Origin: Gammaproteobacteria bacterium
Lineage (GTDB): Bacteria > Pseudomonadota > Gammaproteobacteria > UBA4575
Reading direction: 5' to 3'
DNA: 64,000 bases
Assembly: GCA_033344735.1 (NCBI GenBank)
Contig: JAWPMW010000001.1
Span: forward strand, 558,001-622,000
Shown here piece by piece: positions 24,882 through 34,329 of the stretch (position 1 is its first letter; each line of letters opens with the position of its first letter). A program made the position numbers and the translations under genes. Below the pieces are notes generated by a model that had not been told where the DNA came from, searched no databases, and saw only the letters and a program-made list of their open reading frames with translations.

Positions 24882-25922
24882 TTGAGTAATAGTATCACCT
24901 TACGAAAACCAGACGATTGGCATGTGCATCTTCGTGATGGAGACATGTTGGCAATGGCGCTGCCAGCAACGGCAGAAAATTTTGGCCGAGCCATAGTCAT
25001 GCCAAATTTGACGCCTCCTGTGGTCACAAGTGCTCAAGCATCTGCATACCGGGAGCGTATTCAACAACTGTTGCCTGAGAATAGTCGATTTGAGCCTCTT
25101 ATGACATGTTTCTTAACCGATGCAACAGACCCAGACAATGTTGCTAAGGGATTTGCCGATGGAGTACTAACCGCCGCAAAAATGTACCCGGCCAATGCTA
25201 CAACGAACTCTGCCTCGGGTGTCAGTGACGTCAGAAAGATCTATCCTGTACTTGAGCGTATGCAGCAAATTGGAATGCCACTGCTTGTTCATGGTGAAGT
25301 AACGGATAGAGAAGTAGATATATTTGATCGCGAAAAAATATTTATTGATAATATCTTGACCAAGCTGCGTTCAGATTTTCCAGAGCTCAGGATCGTTCTA
25401 GAGCACATCACCACGGCAGATGCTGCACAATTTGTGAGTGGAGCAGGGGCCTACACTGCCGCTACGATTACCCCACATCACTTGATGATCAATCGCAATG
25501 CGATGTTTAATGCTGGTATTCGTCCACACATGTACTGTCTACCAGTCGCAAAACGTGAACGACATCGGTTAGCTTTGCGTCAAGCGGCGATCTCTGGAAA
25601 GTCATGTTTTTTCCTTGGCACGGATTCAGCGCCACACTTGCGTACAGAAAAAGAATCAGCCTGTGGTTGTGCCGGAATTTTTTCTGCACCCGTCGCGCTA
25701 GAATTATATGCGCAAGTGTTTGACGAGGAACAATCGCTAGACAAACTTGAAGGATTCGCATCTATTCACGGGCCAAAGTTCTACAATAAGACTGTGAACG
25801 AAGAAACAATCACATTAGTCAATATTACATGGCAACCTCCAGAATCAATAGTGGTCAGTGGCAATGATGACGTCTGTGTTTTCGGTTCAGAGCTAGAGCT
25901 TAATTGGAGACAGGAAAAATAG
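24882..25922 (+). CDS. pyrC: Dihydroorotase
   Basis: A 346-residue class II dihydroorotase converting carbamoyl aspartate to dihydroorotate in pyrimidine synthesis. Zinc ligands are visible: His14 and His16 in WHVHLRDG, the carboxylated Lys in AAKMYPANATTNS, His in LVHGEV and LEHITT, and Asp in GTDSAPH. The TTG start follows GGAG about 10 bases upstream and gives the family's length. Visibly richer in G+C than its neighbours, and alone. Confidence 0.95.
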   Translation: MSNSITLRKPDDWHVHLRDGDMLAMALPATAENFGRAIVMPNLTPPVVTSAQASAYRERIQQLLPENSRFEPLMTCFLTDATDPDNVAKGFADGVLTAAKMYPANATTNSASGVSDVRKIYPVLERMQQIGMPLLVHGEVTDREVDIFDREKIFIDNILTKLRSDFPELRIVLEHITTADAAQFVSGAGAYTAATITPHHLMINRNAMFNAGIRPHMYCLPVAKRERHRLALRQAAISGKSCFFLGTDSAPHLRTEKESACGCAGIFSAPVALELYAQVFDEEQSLDKLEGFASIHGPKFYNKTVNEETITLVNITWQPPESIVVSGNDDVCVFGSELELNWRQEK

Positions 25923-25968
25923 GAACAAACAACAGAGTCACTTCAAATAATTAAACTTTTATTTATAT

Positions 25969-28749
25969 TCAAGCTGAAGATTTGGAGTCAAGAGTGTTTT
26001 CTCGCTGTTCTATATATTTTGCAGCATATTCCAAGAATTTAATATCTGTGAGTGGCTTACTAAATAAGTATCCCTGGCCATAATCGCATTTTAATGCACG
26101 TAGAATATCTTTTTGAGCTATTGTTTCTATACCCTCTGCGACGATTTTCTTTTCTAGTGTATGGCCAATATCAATAATAACTTTAACAATGTGTTGGTCT
26201 CGTTGATCTTTATCAAGATCCATAATAAATTCACGATCAATTTTTATAAGGTCAAATGGAATTTTCTTTAAATAGTTTAATGATGAATATTCTTTGCCAA
26301 AATCATCTATTGAAATAGTGACACCCAACTCGTGTAGTTGATTTAATTCTTTAGTGAGTGCATTAGTGTCGTTTATGAAAGCACTTTCAGTGATTTCAAG
26401 ATCTAAGCACTGTGCTGACATACCTGTTTCTTGTAAGGCAGCTTCAACAATGTTTGTGAATCCATTGTTAGCAAGTTGTCGTGCAGAAACATTGACAGCG
26501 ATAGACTCTAGTAATATACCTTTTTCTAACCAGTCTATATATTGATAGCAGGATTTTCTTAAAATCCATTCGCCGATTTCATTAATTAAGCCAGTTTCTT
26601 CAGCAAGTGAAATAAATGCTTCCGTGTTCACCATACCTAATTCAGATTGATGCCATCTGGCTAATGCTTCTACACTAACAATTTTTTCAGAGCCAAGATG
26701 CAATTTGGGTTGATAACAAAGTGAGATCTCATTAGATTCTAATGCATGATGTAAATGATGTTCTAATGACAAACGTTGGTTACGCTCTTTTTCAACGGTA
26801 TTGTTAAACAAAACATATTTACTTCTACCATCTTGTTTAGCCTTAAACATGGCCATATCTGCTTTTTCTAGGAACTGTTGAGGACTATTACAACCTTCAG
26901 GACCTATAATAATTCCAATACTTGTACCCAAATAGTAAGACATATCCATTACGATAAATGGATGCTTAAATTCTTTGTTAATTTTTTCAGCAAGTTGAAT
27001 AGCTTGTTGTTCACTTTCTAGATTTTCAATAGCGATACAAAATTCATCACCACTGAGTCTTGCCAGGCAATATTCTTTGCGTATACATGCATGTAAACGT
27101 TGTCCTACTTGAATAAGTACTTCGTTACCTACACTATGACCAGATAGATCATTGACGCTCTTAAAGTGGTCGAGATCAATATAAAGCAAGGCAATAGTTT
27201 CTTGTTGTTTGACCGCGTGATGCCATATCGCGGTTAAATGAGTGAATAAGTAACTACGATTCGGCAGGTGAGTGAGACTATCGTAATTGGCCTTCTTATA
27301 TAACATCGATTGATGATATAGAGTGGAATAGATAACTGAAAAGCGCTCTGATAAATCTTGTAAAGAGAATGCTGCACGTTTATTCAATCGAACTGCATTG
27401 CTTCCTATGTTTATGTAACCAATTGTCTGTCGTGAATGTTCAATTTTATGTATCCATACATATTTGTAGTCGTCATATACAGTTAATGGATCAAGTTTCT
27501 GTTGAAATACTTCTCGGTCTAGCAGGTATAGCGAGTTTATAGATTGACTGGAATTGTCTATTTTATGTTTAATGTTTTTATAATTATAATTTCTTTTATC
27601 ATAATCATAGCTTGCGATATGCGAAGTAAACAGTTCTGGTTGAAGTGGATTCGCTATTGAAATTACTAACCAGTTGGCATCAAATACTTTAAGTAATAGC
27701 GGTAAATTGTTCTTTATTGAATAATGGATATCTGCTGTTTGTAAAAAGTCTCTTTCTAATCTCGAATAAACATCTGTCTTGTATGATTCGTGTTGTAAGT
27801 TATTAGACATAGTATTGAATGACTGGCCTAACTCCATGAACTCATCATTAGTAGAAATTTCTATGTCTACATCATAATCACCAGCAGCAATCTTTTTGGT
27901 CGCATTAGATAAAATATTTAATGGGTGTAATAACTTTGCACTAAGTCTGAAAACAATAAAACTTGCGATGAGAAAAAATAATAATGAGCTTGGTATTAAA
28001 TAGTATTCAAAACTCCATAAAGAAGAAAGAATAGTGCTTTCTTGCTTTAATATCACAAAATGCCATGGTGGAGATTGGAAGAAACTTGGTAAGAATAATT
28101 CTCTTGAAATTAAACGATATTTATCGTCTTCGAATATTTGTTCAATCATATGCTCTTTGGCATTGATCAATGTTGAAATATTGGACAACTTAACTTTTTC
28201 TAGTGCTTTTTGATTGTTGCAAAATAATATTTCGAGTTGCCCTGTGATAATACATACGGGTTCGCTATAAGGGTTGTTAGCCTCATTGCCGAATATTGAT
28301 TCACTATTTATGGTTGCACGTAAAACAAACATGTCTCCAATATTTGATAAATGAAGTTTCTCGATATTGAAAAATAAATTATCTTCATCATCTCGGTAAT
28401 AGATTAAGCGAGGTCGTATGGAATAACCGAAGCCAGCGCTTTTCACATCTTCAATTGGAATGAGTTTTAGATTGTCAAATGCATGAGTTGAGTTAGTAGA
28501 AATTGAGTTATTCGTGCTTGCACTGACAGAGTCTAACAGATTGCTAAATACTTTGAGTTTGTTAAAAGTCAATTGCTCAAATGACTTTGCATTTTTAATA
28601 AGATTAGAATTCACCTCTTGTTCTACAAAATTTGTAACGTAGGACTTTGAGAAAAAAGTTTGTAAAGATAAAGGTATAAATGCAGCAATAAAAAATACAA
28701 TAAGTATTTTTACACTAAATGATTTAAATATAGATGTATGAAAATTCAA
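25969..28749 (-). CDS. Membrane GGDEF/EAL cyclic-di-GMP protein
   Basis: A 926-residue sensor. A helix at about 12-30, a periplasmic sensing region to about 250, a second helix (about 252-272), HAMP (about 272-325), a possible GAF-like region (about 340-480), GGDEF (about 490-640) and EAL (about 660-905). The GGDEF loop reads LSGDEF, a tolerated variant, and EAL reads EALAR with the later DDFG and KIDREFI acids, so phosphodiesterase activity is likely. A pseudopilin gene lies upstream on the same strand, 12 bp away, suggesting a surface or secretion link. Confidence 0.92.
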   Translation of the reverse strand: MNFHTSIFKSFSVKILIVFFIAAFIPLSLQTFFSKSYVTNFVEQEVNSNLIKNAKSFEQLTFNKLKVFSNLLDSVSASTNNSISTNSTHAFDNLKLIPIEDVKSAGFGYSIRPRLIYYRDDEDNLFFNIEKLHLSNIGDMFVLRATINSESIFGNEANNPYSEPVCIITGQLEILFCNNQKALEKVKLSNISTLINAKEHMIEQIFEDDKYRLISRELFLPSFFQSPPWHFVILKQESTILSSLWSFEYYLIPSSLLFFLIASFIVFRLSAKLLHPLNILSNATKKIAAGDYDVDIEISTNDEFMELGQSFNTMSNNLQHESYKTDVYSRLERDFLQTADIHYSIKNNLPLLLKVFDANWLVISIANPLQPELFTSHIASYDYDKRNYNYKNIKHKIDNSSQSINSLYLLDREVFQQKLDPLTVYDDYKYVWIHKIEHSRQTIGYINIGSNAVRLNKRAAFSLQDLSERFSVIYSTLYHQSMLYKKANYDSLTHLPNRSYLFTHLTAIWHHAVKQQETIALLYIDLDHFKSVNDLSGHSVGNEVLIQVGQRLHACIRKEYCLARLSGDEFCIAIENLESEQQAIQLAEKINKEFKHPFIVMDMSYYLGTSIGIIIGPEGCNSPQQFLEKADMAMFKAKQDGRSKYVLFNNTVEKERNQRLSLEHHLHHALESNEISLCYQPKLHLGSEKIVSVEALARWHQSELGMVNTEAFISLAEETGLINEIGEWILRKSCYQYIDWLEKGILLESIAVNVSARQLANNGFTNIVEAALQETGMSAQCLDLEITESAFINDTNALTKELNQLHELGVTISIDDFGKEYSSLNYLKKIPFDLIKIDREFIMDLDKDQRDQHIVKVIIDIGHTLEKKIVAEGIETIAQKDILRALKCDYGQGYLFSKPLTDIKFLEYAAKYIEQRENTLDSKSSA

Positions 28750-28761
28750 AATCGGCTCGAT

Positions 28762-29235
28762 TTAATAATTATTGCCAGATCCAATCCACTTGCCATTGTT
28801 GGCGCGAATAACATCATCTAGTGAAGACTTCTCAAATACAGCAGTAGTAGTAAGACCATCTTTACCGGTGCTATATAAGTCGTAATCATTATTAATTAGT
28901 CTTAAATTTTTATCTTTGCGTCGTTTCTCATCTGAAGCTGATTTGTGTGAGATGTATTGATATGGCTTTCCCCATGGGTCTTGCATGTTGTCCAGGTCAA
29001 GTATTGATAGATCATCCGGCAGTTTATTATTAGCTAATTGATACTTAGCAATGACAATACTTATGTCACTAATATCTTTAACGGCTTGTTCGATATCTCT
29101 ATGATTCTGATGTTTTTGGTATGCAGGTATTGCTAGGACTGTTAGTAGTCCGATTGCAGCTGTAATTATGAGTATCTCAATTAGCGTAAATCCATTACGA
29201 AAATTACGAGATAGTGAAAAATCGAGAAATGCCAT
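28762..29235 (-). CDS. Type II/IV pseudopilin (GspG-like)
   Basis: A 157-residue protein with a class III leader: prepilin cleavage expected at Gly15-Phe16 in NGFTLIEI, with Glu20 as the conserved Glu+5 and a hydrophobic helix to about 40. The mature domain has DPWGKPYQYIS and YDLYSTGKDG, the calcium-binding and core motifs of GspG pseudopilins. No other secretion genes are here, so it is an orphan, 12 bp before the GGDEF/EAL gene. Confidence 0.85.
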   Translation of the reverse strand: MAFLDFSLSRNFRNGFTLIEILIITAAIGLLTVLAIPAYQKHQNHRDIEQAVKDISDISIVIAKYQLANNKLPDDLSILDLDNMQDPWGKPYQYISHKSASDEKRRKDKNLRLINNDYDLYSTGKDGLTTTAVFEKSSLDDVIRANNGKWIGSGNNY

Positions 29236-29563
29236 AGAAAAGTGTGTGGTTTGGATCTATATCCTTTTCTACTTTATATAGGTATATTATTTCTATTAAA
29301 CACACACTGTGACAGGTGGTATTTTCTTGTCACATAATCGGATAATTTTACGGATGCGACTGCCTAACAAGTTGATATAAATGAATAAAATTTATCCATT
29401 CAAAATGATTCTATTGTCATCTTGATGAGTAATAGCGGCATTAACTTCTGTTGGATATGAAATAAGAAATGCTAATCTAAAATTATAGAATTTTGTTGTT
29501 TTTCATCACGTATATTTCATATGCGAAAAGTTCATCGAATTGTTTTTTAAATATCGAAAAATA
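29236..29563. other. Intergenic stretch
   Basis: 328 nt with no gene. It holds TGACA/TGTCA arms around 29310-29335 and an FNR-like site TTGATATAAATGAA (29372-29385, one mismatch) that could serve the small DNA-binding-like gene. Confidence 0.45.
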
Positions 29564-29800
29564 ATGGATACTAATTTAATTCAATACGTTAATTTATTTA
29601 AAGCAGCAAAGTTAACATCTGTGTCGATTACTAAAATATACAGGTTTATACATGCAGGTGAATTAGAGGTATATAGTAAAAATGGTGAATATGTTGTGAA
29701 TGTTGAAGATCTTTTGAGGATTAATAAGTCTATTCAAGATTGTGAATTGTTTGAACCCACATTTATGACACTAATATCTACGATTAAAGATACTAAATAA
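29564..29800 (+). CDS. Small excisionase/MerR-type helix-turn-helix-like protein
   Basis: A 78-residue protein with a winged-helix layout: LFKAAKLTSVSITKIYRFIH (about 10-29), then AGELEVYSKNGEYVVNVEDLLRI, the helix-wing-helix order of excisionase (HTH_17) folds. An in-frame ATG at 29540 would add eight residues. No integrase is near, so a regulatory role is as likely as recombination. Moderate confidence. Confidence 0.5.
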   Translation: MDTNLIQYVNLFKAAKLTSVSITKIYRFIHAGELEVYSKNGEYVVNVEDLLRINKSIQDCELFEPTFMTLISTIKDTK

Positions 29801-29818
29801 TTGAAATTAGATTGTTTA

Positions 29819-30298
29819 TCAACAATTAATATCTCTGAAATTTCCTTCATACCAAATAGAAGGTGTTCCTTCGTTGACAGTTGCATGTTGTACTTCGCCG
29901 ACTAGAATTTCGTGGTCGCCACCTGGATATGTGTCTTTAATATTGCATTCAAGAGTAAAAATGCTGTTTGATATGATTGGTAGTCCACTTTTACCATCAT
30001 CAAATTCGCCGCCATCAAATTTATCGACACCCTTAGTAGCAAATTTGAACGCTAATTCGTGCTGTTGATGACCAATAACGTTCACAGCAAATTTATCGCA
30101 TGTAACAAATGGCTCAAAGCAATCAGCTGTATTTGCCAAGCAAACTAAAATTAATGGTGGATCCAATGAAAGTGATGAGAATGCAGATGCTGTAAATCCA
30201 TGTTTCTTTCCACTAGAGCTGATTGTAGTAACAATGACTACTCCGCTTGGGAAGCGACTCATCGCCTTTTTAAATACTTGATTATCCATTTTTGACAT
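29819..30298 (-). CDS. Flavin reductase (HpaC-like)
   Basis: A 159-residue FMN-binding split-barrel protein: RFPSGVVIVTT near the start, HGFTASAFSSLSLDPPLILVCLA (about 34-56) and GDHEILVGEV (about 128-137). This family reduces FMN or FAD with NAD(P)H and feeds two-component monooxygenases. It has a sigma-54 promoter (30346-30361) with GAAAC repeats behind it and diverges from the sigma-54 activator. The probable client is the SfnG-like enzyme at 34596. Confidence 0.85.
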   Translation of the reverse strand: MSKMDNQVFKKAMSRFPSGVVIVTTISSSGKKHGFTASAFSSLSLDPPLILVCLANTADCFEPFVTCDKFAVNVIGHQQHELAFKFATKGVDKFDGGEFDDGKSGLPIISNSIFTLECNIKDTYPGGDHEILVGEVQHATVNEGTPSIWYEGNFRDINC

Positions 30299-30345
30299 TA
30301 AATTTATTAATAGAGGTTAAATTTTGACTGGTTAAAGATTATTTA

Positions 30346-30361
30346 GCAATTAACATACCAC
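30346..30361 (-). promoter_or_regulatory. Sigma-54 promoter of the flavin reductase gene
   Basis: TGGTATGTTAATTGCT on the minus strand: GG and GC in the -24/-12 spacing with TTGCT intact. The expected start of transcription is about 35 bp before the ATG. Confidence 0.6.
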
Positions 30362-30433
30362 GGAATAATATTCTGTAAGTATCTGATTAAATAGCTAATT
30401 TTATTTGAATCCACTATTTATGTGTTCCATTTG

Positions 30434-30457
30434 GAAACTTTGTTTCTCTTGTGAAAC
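30434..30457. promoter_or_regulatory. Candidate activator (enhancer) sites, GAAAC/GTTTC
   Basis: GAAAC-TTT-GTTTC (30434-30446) overlaps GTTTC-TCTTGT-GAAAC (30442-30457). The sites lie about 100-125 bp behind the flavin reductase start point and before the activator gene, as expected for a sigma-54 enhancer. The gap 30299-30610 holds no gene. Confidence 0.5.
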
Positions 30458-30610
30458 AATATGAGCGTTGATTATAAAATTATGTTCAAATAGAAACAAT
30501 TCTAATAAAATTTAGTTAGATCTAATAATAAAAATAAATAGAAGCTCTGCAAGACTAATAATTTTTGAAATAAATAAAAATAATTAAAAAATTATAAGGA
30601 GTAATACATT

Positions 30611-32017
30611 ATGGCTTTTGCACACGTTCATAAGATATTAGTTGTCGATAATGATGTAGATTTTGCTGAGTCAGTTACGCTAACACTTATAGATGAGGAA
30701 TTTGCTGTAACTCATGTTAAAAAAGTAGAAGATGCAATCAATATTTTGTTGGCAGAACATTTTGATTTGGTTCTTAGTGATTTGAAATTAAGTGGAAAAA
30801 CTGGATTAGATCTGCTCAGAAAAATTAGATCAGAAAAACTAGATTGCCCTACCATTATTTATACCAGTTATACTTCTATTAAATGTGCGGCACAGGCATT
30901 GCGCCTTGGTGCTGCAGATTACATTTTACGTCCATTTACTGATTCATACTTATTGCATGCTGTTGTTCGTGTAATTAATGAAAAGTGTATCAAAAAAGAA
31001 AATAAAAATCTCAAGCGTGATTTAAATAATGCGCTACAAAAGGAGAGGGTAATTATTGGTGAGAGTCAATCAATGAAAGAGCTTAAATCTTTGATTGAGC
31101 GTGTCGGTCCTTGTGAGGCTACAGTTTTAATTACAGGAGAAAGTGGTACAGGAAAAGAATTGGTTGCTCAAGCAATACATAAAGCTAGTCCTAGAAGTGA
31201 AGGAAGGTTCGTCGCAGTAAACTGTGGCGCAATTCCTAAAGAATTGATGGAATCAGAATTTTTTGGTCATGCTAAAGGAGCATATACAGGTGCGACAAAC
31301 GAAACTGAAGGACTTATAAGGCAAGCAAATGGAGGAACTTTATTTCTAGATGAAATAGCTGAATTAGATCTCTCTTTGCAAGTGAAGTTACTCAGGGTGA
31401 TTGAAGAAAGAATTGTGAGGCCGGTAGGTAGTAATAAAAACTACAATGTTGATATTAGAATTATTGCTGCAGGAAATCGTGATCTGCACTATGAAGTTAG
31501 TCAGGGAAAAATGCGAGAAGATCTTTATTATCGGCTTAATGTTGTGCAAATACTTGTGCCACCACTTAGAAATAGAGGAAATGATTTAGTACTGTTAGTT
31601 GATTATTTTATAAATACGCTCAATAAAAAATTAGGCAGAAAAGTAAATAGTGCCAGCAAAGAACTTATTTCATATTTATTTGAATATGAATGGCCTGGAA
31701 ATATTAGAGAGCTTGAGAATTCTATTGAAAGAGCAATAATTTTAGCAAGTGATGATGAGTTGAGTGTTAATGACTTTAAGCATCTAGCAAATAATAACTC
31801 GTCTAATGTAAATTCATCATTGTCTGAAGGTAAAGAAATAGCAATCATGTCAATTGAAGAATTTACTAAGAAGATTGTTAAAACCTATCAACATAAATAC
31901 AGCGAACAACAATTAGCGTCTTTGTTAGGTATAGGTAGGAAAGCGCTATGGATGCGAAGAAATCGTTGGGGTTTGTTTCGTAAAACCAATCAAGACTCTT
32001 TAAGTTACAGCGACTAG
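30611..32017 (+). CDS. Sigma-54-dependent NtrC-family response regulator
   Basis: A 468-residue activator. Receiver domain with acidic Asp13/Asp15 and phosphorylation Asp57 (LVLSDLKL); the usual Lys of the KP motif is Arg107 (LRPF). AAA+ domain: Walker A GESGTGKE (176-183), GAYTGA (223-228, the sigma-54 contact loop) and Walker B LFLDEI (244-249). A Fis-type HTH lies near the end (about 430-460). AAGGAG precedes the ATG. No sensor kinase is adjacent. Four sigma-54 promoters surround it, so it is the likely activator of the flavin reductase, binding-protein, SfnG and OsmC units. Confidence 0.92.
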   Translation: MAFAHVHKILVVDNDVDFAESVTLTLIDEEFAVTHVKKVEDAINILLAEHFDLVLSDLKLSGKTGLDLLRKIRSEKLDCPTIIYTSYTSIKCAAQALRLGAADYILRPFTDSYLLHAVVRVINEKCIKKENKNLKRDLNNALQKERVIIGESQSMKELKSLIERVGPCEATVLITGESGTGKELVAQAIHKASPRSEGRFVAVNCGAIPKELMESEFFGHAKGAYTGATNETEGLIRQANGGTLFLDEIAELDLSLQVKLLRVIEERIVRPVGSNKNYNVDIRIIAAGNRDLHYEVSQGKMREDLYYRLNVVQILVPPLRNRGNDLVLLVDYFINTLNKKLGRKVNSASKELISYLFEYEWPGNIRELENSIERAIILASDDELSVNDFKHLANNNSSNVNSSLSEGKEIAIMSIEEFTKKIVKTYQHKYSEQQLASLLGIGRKALWMRRNRWGLFRKTNQDSLSYSD

Positions 32018-32114
32018 GAATTATCTAGGCAAAGCTCCTATAATTTTCTTTAATAAGCATCATAAGTATATATATCCGCGTTTTAATTATATTAGTAAAT
32101 CTGATTATCATTCA

Positions 32115-32139
32115 GAAACGTTCTGATTCATTTTGAAAC
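32115..32139. promoter_or_regulatory. Candidate activator sites upstream of the binding-protein gene
   Basis: GAAAC at 32115-32119 within CAGAAACGTTCTG, and GAAAC at 32135-32139, 80-105 bp behind the predicted start point. Confidence 0.45.
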
Positions 32140-32192
32140 TTCCAACTATTGCATCTGTTCTGTATCACCTTGAATTTATGACTTAAATTCTT

Positions 32193-32208
32193 AGGCATGG
32201 CAATTGCT
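32193..32208 (+). promoter_or_regulatory. Sigma-54 promoter of the binding-protein gene
   Basis: AGGCATGGCAATTGCT: GG and TTGCT with correct spacing. The leader to the ATG at 32417 is about 200 nt. The gap 32018-32416 has no gene. Confidence 0.6.
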
Positions 32209-32416
32209 ACATAATTAAGCTGACAAAGTAGTTAATTACATTGTTCAAAATTAGTTCAAACATTAAGTTTGGACTAATTTGATATAATAACTACTAATCA
32301 ATAACTTAAACGTTACTTAATTAACTGTCTAATAAATACAATTTGTTATAAGCGCAATTGATTAGTATTAATCAAAATGCATAAGAAAGATGGCAGTACT
32401 AATGGAGGAAGTAAAT

Positions 32417-33844
32417 ATGTTTCATAATAAAGTTGCCAAAATATCATTCTTGGTCATGATTTTTTCGGCATTATTTGCATTAACTACACCTGTATTTTCA
32501 GAAGAAAGTATGTATATACCAATTCCAAGCTATAGAGTAGGCCCTTACGCTGCTGGTGGAACTGGTTACTACGGCGGGATTTTAGACTACTACAGCTTGC
32601 TTAATGAGCGAGATGGTGGTGTCGGAGGCGTAAAACTTACTTGGTCTGAGTGTGAAACTGAATATTCAGTTGAGAGAGGCGTTGAATGTTATAAGAGAAT
32701 GAAAGATCGTGAAGGCGGTGCTCTTTTCTTTGATCCATTAAGTGTCGGTATTGCTATTGCCTTAAATGAAGTGGTTCGTGCAGATCAGATTGCACAAATT
32801 ACAGTTAACCATGGCATGAGTGAAACAATTGATGGTGAAGTTTTTCCTTTCGCATTTCCACTAGGAATGGGTGTACCTGATGAATACAACGCTACGGTTC
32901 GATTTATGGCGCACTTAGAGTCTGATGAGGATCCTAATACAGTTGATATTAAAGGTGCTCTTAATGGTAAGACAATTGTAACTCTTCACCATGGTTCTCC
33001 TTACGGAAAAGAAGCTTTAGACTATATGTCTGCAATGGGCGAACAGTATGGCTTTGAACACGTAAGAATTGAGGTTCCACATCCTGGTAATGAGCAACAA
33101 GCACAATGGTTAAAAATCCGTAAGCTTAAGCCGGACTTTGTATTCTTGCGTGGTTGGGGTGTAATGAATCCTGTTGCTATGCAGACTGCATCTCGTATGG
33201 GTTACCCAGTGACTCGTTTAATCGGGAATATTTGGAGTAATTCAGATGAAGACGTAATCCCTGCTGGTGCTGCTGCAAATGGTTATCAAGCGATTACTAC
33301 GCATCCAGCTGGAGTATTTACTAAAGTTCAAGATGAAATTATCAATGTGCTATACAACAATGGTAAGGGCGATCTAGAAGATAAAAGTAGACTAGGTAGC
33401 GTATATCATAACTTGGGTATCACAGCCGGTATTATGCATGTTGAAGCAATTAGGAATGCACAGAAACGCTGGGGAGAAGGTAAGAAGCTAACAGCTCAAC
33501 AAGTTCGTTGGGGTTTCGAAAATATCCGATTTGATGATGCACGTATTGCAGAGCTCGGTGCAGAAGGCTTATTGGGTCCAATGCTGGTTACATGTAAAGA
33601 CCATGTTGGTGGCCATAACTCTAAGTTTCAAAAATGGGATGCAAATAAGCGTCAGTGGGAAATTGTTACTCCATGGATAAGAAGTCAAGCACCTACTGAT
33701 AAGCTTTTTGCAAGCGCTGAAAATTATCGTGTTGACAATCAGATAGAGAGTCGTGATTGTGATGATCCGCAGCAACGTGATAATTGGAAGTTGTCTAAGG
33801 ATGAGCCTGCAGTCCCAGAAGGTGTTAGCACTTGGGGCGGCTAA
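32417..33844 (+). CDS. Periplasmic ABC-type substrate-binding protein (LivK-like)
   Basis: A 475-residue protein from the ATG at 32417, which has GGAGGAAG before it and starts a signal peptide (MFHNKVAK then a hydrophobic core, cleaved near residue 26 at FSEES). It is a type I periplasmic fold: PIPSYRVGPYAAGGTGYYGG at the start, GPLSVG-like FFDPLSVGIA and a hinge-crossing LNGKTIVTLHH. It resembles branched-chain amino-acid binding proteins, but no permease or ATPase gene follows, so its transporter is elsewhere or it serves a sensor. Sigma-54 control suggests its ligand is a sulfur or C1 compound. Confidence 0.75.
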   Translation: MFHNKVAKISFLVMIFSALFALTTPVFSEESMYIPIPSYRVGPYAAGGTGYYGGILDYYSLLNERDGGVGGVKLTWSECETEYSVERGVECYKRMKDREGGALFFDPLSVGIAIALNEVVRADQIAQITVNHGMSETIDGEVFPFAFPLGMGVPDEYNATVRFMAHLESDEDPNTVDIKGALNGKTIVTLHHGSPYGKEALDYMSAMGEQYGFEHVRIEVPHPGNEQQAQWLKIRKLKPDFVFLRGWGVMNPVAMQTASRMGYPVTRLIGNIWSNSDEDVIPAGAAANGYQAITTHPAGVFTKVQDEIINVLYNNGKGDLEDKSRLGSVYHNLGITAGIMHVEAIRNAQKRWGEGKKLTAQQVRWGFENIRFDDARIAELGAEGLLGPMLVTCKDHVGGHNSKFQKWDANKRQWEIVTPWIRSQAPTDKLFASAENYRVDNQIESRDCDDPQQRDNWKLSKDEPAVPEGVSTWGG

Positions 33845-33939
33845 GATAATTTATTAACCTCTTGGTTGATCTCTCTTAACTAAACCATTAAGGAGGAAGT
33901 AAGTTTAAATCTTTATATTAAAAGTGTTTACTTACATTG

Positions 33940-33980
33940 AGCTGGAGTATTGATATATCGATACTCCAGCTATTTTTGTT
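33940..33980 (+). terminator. Intrinsic terminator after the binding-protein gene
   Basis: An 11-bp stem AGCTGGAGTAT/ATACTCCAGCT (33940-33950 and 33961-33971) followed by ATTTTTGTTT. Confidence 0.85.
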
Positions 33981-34024
33981 TCAACTTGGCTCCTTTAAAC
34001 TTGAAGCAAGCTCTCAAAAGAAAC
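33978..34024. promoter_or_regulatory. Candidate activator sites upstream of the SfnG unit
   Basis: GTTTC at 33978-33982 and GAAAC at 34020-34024, about 110-155 bp behind the predicted sigma-54 start point. The gap 33845-34329 otherwise has the terminator and promoter only. Confidence 0.4.
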
Positions 34025-34107
34025 ATCCATATTTAATAAAATTCATCAGGTCAAATTCTATATATTCTATTTTATTAATATATCAGAAGCTTATGAAAGT
34101 ACATTCC

Positions 34108-34123
34108 TGGCACAAATCATGCT
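34108..34123 (+). promoter_or_regulatory. Sigma-54 promoter of the TS-N/SfnG unit
   Basis: TGGCACAAATCATGCT: full TGGCAC at -24 and TGCT at -12 with correct spacing; one mismatch to TGGCACRNNNNTTGCW. It is the strongest of the group. The leader to the first ATG is about 195 nt. Confidence 0.75.
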
Positions 34124-34329
34124 GTTTAATAAATACTGCTGATAATTTATTGGAGTAGCATCGGTATGAAAATTAATTCCATCAACAAAGTTGTAATTGA
34201 TTTACTTGGGTGTAAATTCATGAAAATTGCAGGTGATGAAAATCGGACATGTTATTAAAAAAGATTAGTTAAGTTGATAATAATACCTTACTGATCATCA
34301 AATATTTTACTACATGGAGAACTAAACAA

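Noticed and set aside
33937-34158. 73-codon frame between the terminator and the TS-N gene
   Set aside because: It starts inside the terminator stem and covers the sigma-54 promoter; composition is not protein-like.
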